DNA of 64,000 bases, from positions 622,583 through 686,582 of the forward strand of contig KE546971.1 in the NCBI GenBank assembly GCA_000442125.1. Reading direction: 5' to 3'. The position numbers were made by a program, and so were the translations under genes. Under the pieces are notes generated by a model. The model saw only the letters and a list, made by a program, of their open reading frames with translations, did no database searches and was not told where the DNA came from. Below, one piece after another: positions 55,371 through 64,000 of this stretch (the first letter of the stretch is position 1; each line of letters opens with the position of its first letter). This DNA is from Opeltia flavorubescens. Lineage: Eukaryota > Ascomycota > Lecanoromycetes > Teloschistales > Teloschistaceae.

Positions 55371-56712
55371 ATGACTGCGGAAGTCCCTGTCAAAAAAGCT
55401 TGTATGGGCGTGGACTGCCCCAACGAAGCTGGCTCTCTGCAATGTCCAACATGTCTGAAAATCGGCAAGCAAAGTACCTTTTGCTCACAAGATTGCTTTA
55501 AGCGGAGTTGGGTATGCTACCCTGTGCCTCCGTAAGGTACACGTACGACAAAATCTGTATTGCGGCTGTTGATGACTCTTCTAGGCAGAGCACAAGGTCG
55601 TCCATACTGCAGGCATGTGCCTTTCCTAGTCCAAATCCTCAATTTTGACCTAGCGCTCATTGTAGTAACAGCTTCTGGGGGATTGTTACACAATCCATTT
55701 CCCTCTTTCAAATTTACTGGATCTCTGAGACCAGTCTACCCGCTCTCCCCCAAACGGCCAATACCCGACCACATTGTCAAGCCCCCTTGGTCTGAGGATG
55801 GCAATCCTAAGTACAAGATGTTTGGTCGAAACAATATCACTATCCTCGACAAAACAGGCCAAGATGCCATGCGGAAAGTCTGCCGTCTCTCACGCGAAGT
55901 TTTGGACATTATTGGCCGTGAAGTAAAACCAGGAGTGACTACGGACTATCTTGACGAAGTCTGCCACAATNCCTGCATAGAACGAAACGTGCGCATCGAA
56001 TTCTTCAACCATTTCACTTATTTCTCTGACTATATGACTTCCTTAGGCCTATCCCTCCCCACTCAACTACAATAACTTTCCCAAATCCGTCTGCACTTCT
56101 GCGAACGAAGTGATCTGCCACGGCATCCCTGATTCCCGCGTCCTCCTCGACGGCGATATCCTGAACCTTGACGTTTCCCTCTACCACGGCGGCTACCATG
56201 GTGACCTTAACGAAACCTACTATGTCGGCCCCTCTGCCCTTAACCGCAAAAATATCCACCTTGTCGAAACCACCCGCGAATGCCTCCGCCTCGCCATCGA
56301 AACCGTTAAGCCCGGCCTCCCCTTCCGCAATATTGGCAACACCATCGAAAAACACGCCAAGGCAAATAGTTGCTCGGTTATTACCACCTACGTCGGTCAT
56401 GGCATCAATACCCTCTTTCACTGTGCGCCAAATATCCCGCATTATGCGAAGAACAAGGCTGTTGGGGTGGCGAAACCAGGCATGTGTTTTACTATTGAAC
56501 CGATGATAAGTGCGGGCAGCAATCGGGATCGGACATGGCCGGACAATTGGACGAGTGTTACGGTTGATGGGGCAAGGACGGCGCAGTTTGAGCATACTTT
56601 GTTGGTGACGGAGAAGGGGTGTGAGATTTTGACGGCGCGATTAGAGGATAGTCCGNGCGGGAAGGTGGAGATGCCTGCGGAGAACGGAGAGAAGGCTTCA
56701 GCCGCAAATTGA
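55371..56712 (+). CDS. MAP1: Methionine aminopeptidase 1 (type I, zinc-finger form)
   Basis: Exons 55371-55511, 55585-55612, about 55666-55988 and 56047-56712; about 385 aa. The N-terminal C6H2 zinc finger ([18 protein letters not shown], then FCSQDCF) is the form that docks on ribosomes. Catalytic part: [51 protein letters not shown] (two metal-ligand Asp), [18 protein letters not shown] and FTIEPMI (metal-ligand Glu). Known role: removes the initiator Met from nascent cytosolic proteins. The intron after exon 2 seems to use a GC donor (AG|GCATGT), and the start of exon 3 could also be 55672. Ambiguous bases at 55971 and 56656 each affect one codon. Confidence 0.9.
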
Positions 56713-57434
56713 AGTGTTCACTGTCGATGAATCTCTGCAGAGGATTCTGAATGAGAAGACTCTTCCATTTTGAAAATGACGCATGGACGACTAGGAGTTG
56801 GAAAGTACAGGTCACGGCGAGTATGCAATCATGAGGTCAAAAGGGGCATTTTACTAAGGTGCTGGTGCACTTCTCCTCAGAAGCTGCAGAGGCACAATGG
56901 TTGAATAACACGGTACTCTAGAATATCTAGATTTGCTTATTACTATTTTACTCTTGAGGGTAGACTGAGTTTTAAATATCATCACGTGAGATCTCAGCTT
57001 ACTCACTTTACCCAATTTCAACCATCGTATAATTGGGGGAGAATGAAGTCGTTATGGATACTACTTTCTGAAGGCTCACTGACATTTGTCGCAGCGTATC
57101 GTTCATCAAGGGTGTCATCTACGTAGCGTCGATTTCTCAGGTTTTTGTATCCGTCGTCTTCATTGACCTTGGTAGTTGATACTGTTCGTAGTCTTCTGGG
57201 TCACTGATGTAGCGGTTCGGATGAAGTTCTAAGGCATAGCAGATCAACTGAGGCAGTGTGTCCTGCCTGAAAGCGCTTGGTGATCCGAGTCATCGTCCAG
57301 TGACGAATGTCTCGATGGTCTATTCAGCCCTGTCAAGATATCACGGTGCTTCTTCGTGACTAGTCCCTGTGCCTTCTTTCTCTTTAGGCAAGGTGCAAGA
57401 GTGCCTTATCGGATTTCAGGAAGTTGTTCGGAAA
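56713..57434. other. Convergent 3' UTR region
   Basis: 0.72 kb between MAP1 and the MFS gene. AT-rich first half, no supported gene. Confidence 0.5.
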
Positions 57435-59249
57435 TCATTTGCCAAGTCGTCTCTCACGGACAAAGTCTGGTTCGTGCGTAAGTCAATCAAAATACTCCAG
57501 GATAGGAAATCCGACTTACATGCGCTCAGCATGGCGAAGAAAACCATACCCAGCATCAAACAGAATCCATCTCTTGTCGCATGGCTGTAGCATTCTCGCA
57601 CGATTTGCCTTACCTCGGGCGGAAGGGTCTTGATGTAATCAAGACTTTGTCGTACTCTCTGAACAACTTCCTCCGCATCATCACCATTGTTGAGTTGGTC
57701 CTCTAGCTGGTTGCGCAAGGATTGCTGGACCACAGTTGCAGATAACGCCAGGCCAACGACGGATCCCAAAGTTCGGAAAAGATACGAGCAAGCGGTTGCC
57801 ACAGCTTGATCAGCTTGTGCGGCGTTGGAGATGAGACCGATCAGTGAAGACGTTACCCCTATACCGTTGCCAAATCCTGTAAGGACTAAGCCGACTGCTA
57901 TTCCATAGTAGGTGTTGGCTACAAAGTCCGAAAATAGCATCACAACAAGGACACCACCGAATAGCATCGTGTAGGCAATGACAGTCAACCAGTAATACTT
58001 CCCGGTCTTCTGCATCAATAGGCCTCCAAATAAAGATCCGGAAACACCAGAGATTATGGTGGGTAAAAGCCTTAAACTAGCTTGTGTTGCCGTGTATCCG
58101 TTGACAGCTTGGAAGAATAAAGGCAAATAGAATATCAGAGACAGATATCCGGCGAAGCTGAAGAAGTTGCAGAAATAGCAGGCTACTAGGCTCCTGTCCC
58201 AAATAATACGGCTCGGTGCAAAAGGTTCAGCTGCAAACCGCTGTTCCACAAGAGCGAAGAGGATAAATAGTACGAACGAGACTGAGAGAGAAGCGATGGT
58301 GATTGGGATTGACCAACTGACATTGCTTCCACGGTCGAGTCCAAGGAGCATTGTGAACACGGCCGAGACAAGCACAAAAGCTCCTATGAAGTCCACTCGC
58401 GCAAGTTTCTTCTTCCATCCCGCACTCTCTCTTCTTGGTAGACGCAGAACGAAAGTGACACTTAGGAAAGCCAAAGCACACATAGGGGCTTGTGCAAGGA
58501 AAGCCCACCGCCAGGAGAAGAGATCTGCTAGTATTCCGCCAAGAGGAGCACCACAGCCGGCCCCTGCGGCGTAGATGATGTTGATTATCCCCTGCCATGT
58601 GCCTCGTTCTCGCAATGGTACAATGTCACTCATCAAAATCGAGACGACGGTTGTCATGCCTCCGCCGCCAATTCCAGCAAAGGCTCTCGCCGCGATTAGC
58701 TCGTTCATGTCCCTAGCAAGGCCACAGAACAGACAGCCAATTCCGAAAATGGCATATCCGAACAACAAAGCAGATTTCCGTCCAAAGATGTCGGAAAGTT
58801 TACCATATAGAGGCTGGAAGGACGTAAGGGTGAGGAAGTAGCTTGGCAAGGTTAGTATAAGCAGTACAAGTTGAGGGTAATGAGATCCTGGACGTTTCTC
58901 ACGCAGTCGAGACCCAAGAAGTCTTATTCAATGCCTTTAAGTCGCTTCCAATCTTGCCATACATGGTCACAATCAAGGTCTGGTCGGCAGCTGCGAGGAA
59001 GATCCCAATTGCAATTGCAGGCAGGATGTACTTTAGCCTTGCCTTGACTTCGGGCATACCCTGATATTCGGTCACATGATCTTGATTCTCTTCATCATCG
59101 CCGCGCTTGACTGCTCCATTCACCTGCTCATCGGCACCGCTGCCGTTTGGAAGAGCTCCATCCGGTACAGTCACGGGCTTCGAAAGGACATCAGAGGGTT
59201 TTCGAAGCAAAGGCGATGTCTCGGTGGCCTCACTATGACCTTTCGGCAT
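57435..59249 (-). CDS. MFS transporter, 14-TM DHA2/vacuolar amino-acid type
   Basis: Exons (minus strand) 59249-58903, 58841-57520 and 57466-57435; introns of 61 and 53 nt; 566 aa. The short last exon gives YFVRERRLGK and a stop. Reading through the intron instead yields a false tail. The protein has 14 hydrophobic segments, MFS motif A (GKLSDIFGRK) after helix 2 and DIVPLRERGTWQGI (antiporter loop). The cytosolic N-terminus starts MPKGHSEATETSPLLRK, in which ETSPLL is an acidic dileucine (ExxxLL) sorting signal, often directing proteins to the vacuole. It resembles Fnx1/Vba-type vacuolar basic amino-acid transporters more than plasma-membrane drug pumps, but the substrate is inferred. Confidence 0.85.
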
Positions 59250-59596
59250 GTTCTGAATGTAGTCACGCCGCCGACAGTGATGGTCCTATCGAGTGAGTGA
59301 ATCCAAAAAAGTTTCAGTTCTTGTTGGGATTATAAAGCTGGAACGCTTAGTCAGGACTGAGTCTTGGCATTGAGCTCCGCTCCGCTCTTCGTCTCCGCAA
59401 CACGCAAGGAATTTAGGTATCTACGGATTTTTACAAAGCAGCTCTCTACCTTCTGAACACTTGTGTCAATCCTTCGGTGATTTTATCACCAAATAAGCCT
59501 TTTCTTCCTTTGCGTTTGCATACTGACTGCATCCTTCCTTCCGCCCAATTTCTTTATACATTTAAGCCGAATTCAATCTTTGGCACATGAACTTCG
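59250..59596. promoter_or_regulatory. Divergent promoter of the MFS and twin-CX9C genes
   Basis: 347 bp between two start codons. Pyrimidine-rich near the plus-strand start. No specific site recognised. Confidence 0.4.
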
Positions 59597-60707
59597 ATGG
59601 GTTGGTTCTCAGGATGGCTTGGGAACGATAGTTCTTCCTCAAAATCGAGCAATGATCCTCTCCGCGACCTCGATCCCAGTCTCCGTGAATTCCTCGAAAA
59701 GGAGTCGCCAGTCAAATATGAAACATCCCCTGCTCCTCCTCTACCGCCTCCCCAACCAGAACCCTCTTCGGCACTTCAATCCTCCTCTGATCCCTCAGAA
59801 ACAACCTCTTCTTCCGTACCACCACAATCCCTCTTCCAAGATGGCCGCTACGCCCACCTTTGGAAAACTTACAAACCCCGCCAAGAGGTTGAAAATGCCT
59901 ACAAATCCGACCAAGAAAAGCTCATGGACCTTCTCGAAGGCTACCAATCGCGCAAAGCCCGGATTGGGAAAGCTGCGCTGGAGAACTGCGCTGAGGAGCA
60001 AGCGGCTATGAGTGACTGCTACCGTAATGGGAGCTGGCAAAGCAAAATGACAATGTGCAGGGCGGAGAACAAGGCGTTCGAGAGGTGCTATACCATGCAA
60101 GCGGTATACATTCCCGATCCCTCTTCTTTTCTATGGGGCTAGGAACTTGGATACTGACTGACTACCATAGCGTTTCCTCAAAGCCCTCGGCTATCTTTCC
60201 GCCTACGACCGCCCTCCCGAAATCGACGAGCAAATCCAGATGCACGCCGATACTCTGTACCACCGCATGCTCGCGCAAGAAGCCGCCGTCGCCGAAGCAA
60301 AAGCATCCAACGCCCCAGTCCCGTCCTTCAACCCTCTGATTTCCTCTGCTACCCCCCCTGAGAACTCGGGCCCCACGACATCAACCGGTCAACCCGTTTC
60401 CGCCTCTGCGGCCGCAACACTTGAGTCTGCATGCCCAATGTCGTATGAAGAAAGCATGGAGGCACATCTAAAAAGACTGAAACCGAATATCCGGCAAAAA
60501 CTGGAAGAGGATTGGGAGAAGCAAAAATTGACTACGGAAGAAAAGATGTTGGAAGCGAAGGCGCATGCGATGGAAGCGGAAGCCGGAGTTGGGGTGGCGA
60601 ATCAAGTCGGGCAGATGATGCAGGATGCACAAAAGGGGAGGGAACAAAGGAGAAAAGAAGGAACGGCAACGTTGGGGGATCTGGTCAGTGGATGGTTAGG
60701 ACGATGA
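59597..60707 (+). CDS. Twin-CX9C (CHCH-like) protein, unknown function
   Basis: Exons 59597-60103 and 60171-60707 (67-nt intron GTATAC..CCATAG, phase 0), 347 aa. After a Ser/Pro-rich N-terminal 85 residues comes FQDGRYAHLWKTYKP and then two Cys pairs with exact CX9C spacing: C-AEEQAAMSD-C and C-RAENKAFER-C, with helices between. This is the pattern of CHCH proteins imported into the mitochondrial intermembrane space by Mia40. The intron then joins YTMQA to RFLKALGYLSAYDR, and a long helical, Ala/Glu-rich C-terminus follows. It resembles DUF3128/Emi1-type fungal proteins. The exact role is unknown. It is much longer than the classic small CX9C proteins. Confidence 0.8.
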
Positions 60708-61001
60708 TGCAAAGCCTGCATACGGCAAGGATCTTGGGATCATATCAATCGAAGCAAATCTCGGCAACCTGAGCTGAATGCTTTTGGTATATCAACGGTC
60801 TCAAAAGTCCGTTGAGGACGTTATTGTTTCAATTATTACATGCTACTTTGGTGCATGATATTCAGGTACCTGATCGCTTGAAGAACCTTCGCAGCCATAT
60901 TTGCAATGGCTTTAAAGCCAGCAGAAGATTCCGATTCATATCTTCGACTCCCATACGCCAATGCTAGATATTACACGAGGATTTTATGGCCAAGGCTGCT
61001 G

Positions 61002-63154
61002 TTACTGATGCTGCTGGCCTGGTCTGGGAAAAACAGGGATTGTTGGAAGTTGCTCCAAACCGCCCACGGAGCCCTGGTTGGACTGCCAGCCTTGGCCAGT
61101 CTGCTGACTGACGAAAGTGCTCTGACGGAAGGGATTCGTGCTTCCTGTGGAGCTAGGCAGGATTAGTGGAGGCGTGGAGATCTGGGACGTAGGGGGGGAT
61201 ATGTTGCGAGCGAATGGGTTGGTGCCTGTACGGTGAGGTTGCAAGGCTTGTGAAGCTTGTTGCGGAAAGAATTGTGATGACTGGGTGGGAAAGGCCTGCG
61301 GAGTTTGCTGAGGAGGAGCGGAGGTGAAAGGCGAGCTCTGGATTTGTCCAGCAGCAACTGGAGGAGTGCCTCGAGTAAAGGGGTTCGTGCTTTGTTGGCT
61401 GATTGGCGACAACACCGAGGGTGGACTTGTGAAAGAAGAAGTGGATGCTCCCGTCGGCATTGACGTTTGGCGGAAAGGGTTGGTAGATTGCTGGGACTGC
61501 GGACTGAAGTTGAATGATTGTTGCCCTGTATTGAAATGTTGCTGCTGCTGCGGGAATGCTTCCGCAGAATTTGTTTGGGGTAGAGAAGCGAATGCGGTTA
61601 ATTGCTGGCCGAATGGCTGTTGAGAGTAGCCACCAAAACTAGTGCCTGTGAAGTCTGATTGTCCGCCGAGCTGGACCTGGTTATTGTTTGCAGTATATGG
61701 ATTGCTCATGGAATTAATTTGCTGCTGTTGAGGCTGTGTACCTGGTATGAAAGGGGCCTGTGTAGCGGAAGAAAACGTCGAGGATTGCGGCTGTTGGAAG
61801 TACTGAGACCCGTTCTGGACAGTAGGCATTTGCTGAGTCTGGAATGCCATAGGCTGTTGTTTCTGTTCAATGGAGTCAAAGAAGTCAATCAGATCGGGCG
61901 CTGGGCCTTTGGCTTCGAAAGGTTTCGCAGTTGGTGCAGTGGCAGTAACTTTGGAGCCCGCAGAATCCTTGTTTGGCGCATTTTTGGTCGCATCAGGAGT
62001 AGATTTCGTAGGAATACTAGCGGTAGGTTTCTTCCCCTTTTTGGCCTCTTGTTGAGCCAAGTACTGCCTCCTATTGATTTCAAAATCCGCGTCGTTTAGG
62101 TATTCCTCTAACGAACTGGTCAGACTTGTTGGTGCGTGTTTCAGCTTCGGTATCTCTAGTCTTGTAGCATTTTCGTACTGGCGTGCAACACTGAGGAATT
62201 GCACCACTTGGTCCGTTTGCTTGCTGAAGGTTTTGTATATTTTGAATGCCCGTTCAGCGTCGAATTTGGACATTTCAAAGTAATGCTCTACTCGGTTCAG
62301 CGCAAATACTGCGAACAGCTTTAAAATCTAGTCCTCACCCAAGACATTGATAGTGCCTTCATTCATGATACCAAATAATATCAATAAATCCATAGTCAAT
62401 AAACGGAATGCAGTTAAGGTAATCTCATTCTCCGGATCATTGCTAAGGAGCTGAACAGAAAATGGTTAGTCAGAGCAAAATAAGATAGGAGTTCGATTTA
62501 GTACTCACGTCACACTTGAGCAGGGCGTTGATCTGGGTCTGGATACTTTCCGTTTCTCGAAGGAGACCCTTGTCTACCGTCTGCCTTTTAAGCCGTCCTT
62601 GACCTTCACGGACCCAATCGATTTTTGTATCCCGGAAAGCCTTCGCGCGGGCCAGTAGGTAGGAGTAGTAATGGCGGATGTTGGTTCCTTGAACTTGGAC
62701 TAAGTAGAAACAAGTATTAGCGAGGAGTACCCAATTACTATCTCATAACCAGACAGGCTGTTGCTTTTCCCCTTGCCCAACTCATGTATCACATCAACTG
62801 CATCCTCCTCTGCAAGGTTTTTACGAACATCGCCCTAGTAGTACAGACGGGAGCCCTTGACTACGTACCGTCGGAGAAGTTGCTAATCGCCAATTTGGAC
62901 GGGGAATCAGCCAGATGCTTTAGTGTAACCCGAGGTTCTCCTTCTCTTATCATAAGATGAACGATGATCAGAGCCTTGAAGACTATAGTCCATGTCGAAT
63001 CTCTTAATCGGTTCTGTAGAGCTCTGAAGATCTCGGCGACACCAGCTTCCCCCGCATGAGTTGCAACAAGTATGTGCTCAACATATTTTGCTTTAGGTGC
63101 AGCAAGTTTGATCTTTGTTCCACCTTTTACCGATTTCTCAAAGGAGCCTGACAT
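61002..63154 (-). CDS. AP180/CALM-type clathrin adaptor (ANTH domain)
   Basis: Exons (minus strand) 63154-62869, 62699-62509, 62450-62339 and 62287-61002; 624 aa. A possible extra 60-nt in-frame exon at 62809-62750 would give 644 aa. ANTH domain, residues 1-270: SFEKSVKGGTKIKLAAPKAK (PIP2-binding Lys cluster), YVEHILVATHAGEAGVAEIF, NIRHYYSYLLARAKAF, VDKGLLRETESIQTQI and KHAPTSLTSSLEEYLND. The C-terminal half is Gln/Ser/Pro-rich with four NPF motifs (ligands of EH-domain proteins) and ends GGLEQLPTIPVFPRPGQ. Known role: membrane-bending clathrin adaptor in endocytosis (yeast Yap1801/Yap1802). Confidence 0.92.
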
Positions 63155-64000
63155 TGCCGCCAAATTCTCAGGATGTTGCCTTTAACGGGAAGCAACAAGC
63201 GCGCAGTGGAGGCTAATGGTAAGAGTTTGGGATTCGATAGTTGGCTACGATTGCCCAAGAGCTCATATTTCTGTACTCTTCTGGTTCTCAGCGTTGGGAG
63301 CTGTATGATTCTCCACTCTTGTCACGGAGAGCCTGAAGCAAGAAGTGCGGGCAGGTCGGTACGCTGGAGTCTTAACATACTGTCGATTTGTGAATTCCGT
63401 CCATGGTGAACCGATGAGTCGGATGAGTGAAACTGTTAGCTGTGTGAATGAGTAGTCTTCATTGAAAGCATCTTGTTACCGGACCTCAACCTCAAGCTGT
63501 CAGGCTCTGAGTCGCATCGCTTCGTTCAACGCCAAGACTTCAAATGATTGGCGTGCGTCTTCACACAGGTCTCTACCGCGAGCAGCTGCTTGATTTCTGG
63601 ACTGCTAAAGCGTCGGAAGTATAACATAAGTTATCAAGGCTAAATTATGTACGATTAAGAATAGCTAAAAACCTCTATCAACTCATCTACTTTCGCAAAG
63701 GTCGAGACTGGGCTCATTATGAGCTACAGGCTTCAATACGGATTCATAATTCATTACAAAAATTCCCTTTAGCGCTACAATGGGTAGATCAGAGCTACAA
63801 CAACTTGAAATCTTAGAAATAGATTCGTAGGTTATGGGCAAAACGTCAGAACCATCGGCTAAGTAGCGATGTCATGTACATGAAAACCTGATTACTTCCA
63901 AGCTGAATGGTCAGATGCCTGCATCGCGTCCGTTAATGTAACAAGATGGGTGTGCCGAACGCCGATATCATCCTTCGCTTTTCCGTCAGCATGGCGGCCA
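63155..64000. other. Upstream region of the AP180 gene to the window end
   Basis: 0.85 kb without a supported gene. The last bases, CAGCATGGCGGCCA (ATG at 63991), could be the start of a plus-strand gene beyond the window, but four codons are too few to judge. Confidence 0.35.

Overview
This 64 kb window looks like a gene-dense piece of a filamentous ascomycete (Pezizomycotina) nuclear genome. The reasons are: about 30 protein genes at roughly 2 kb each; mostly short introns (47-70 nt) with GT..AG ends and CTAAC/CTGAT-like branch sites; fungal families (LYS12, BNA4, STE6, PET123, mitofissin, DUF1769); and several small secreted Cys-rich proteins. I cannot name the species. A Leotiomycetes-like fungus is only a guess. 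Seven isolated ambiguous bases (N) show that this is a draft consensus.

Layout. 1-4 kb: the 3' end of an ABCG transporter, a small secreted protein and the mitoribosomal protein PET123/mS26. 4-9 kb: NOG2, a nucleolar GTPase whose 370-nt intron carries what I read as an snR191-like H/ACA snoRNA, then a nuclear coiled-coil protein. 10-19 kb: an FBXO31-like F-box protein, a single-pass PPxY membrane protein, LYS12, a Ser/Pro/Lys-rich protein, mitochondrial uS8m, a 157-bp foldback MITE in a promoter, and PBDC1. 20-33 kb: the STE6-like a-factor exporter, a six-Cys secreted protein and a DDX60-like DExH helicase. 33-41 kb: a Cys-rich membrane protein broken at an N, a Pro/Gln-rich protein, an eight-exon pyruvate kinase, mitofissin ATG44 and a DUF1769 protein. 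42-53 kb: a protein with two HEPN-type RNxxxH motifs, a coiled-coil tail-anchored protein, a four-exon orphan, a TLC-domain protein, a CCCH zinc-finger protein and a 14-Cys secreted protein. 53-63 kb: kynurenine 3-monooxygenase, methionine aminopeptidase 1, an MFS transporter with an acidic dileucine signal, a twin-CX9C protein and an AP180/ANTH adaptor.

How the genes fit together. This is ordinary chromosomal housekeeping and not one cluster: translation and ribosome biogenesis (NOG2 and its intronic RNA, PET123, uS8m, MAP1), mitochondria (mitofissin, twin-CX9C), central metabolism (PYK, LYS12, BNA4) and membrane traffic (AP180, STE6, MFS). I saw no secondary-metabolite cluster, CRISPR, rRNA, tRNA, LTR element or large transposon. 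Exon borders were set by hand from splice signals, reading phase and family resemblance, so they are predictions. The most interesting items are the NOG2-intron snoRNA, the tandem RNxxxH protein and the foldback MITE.
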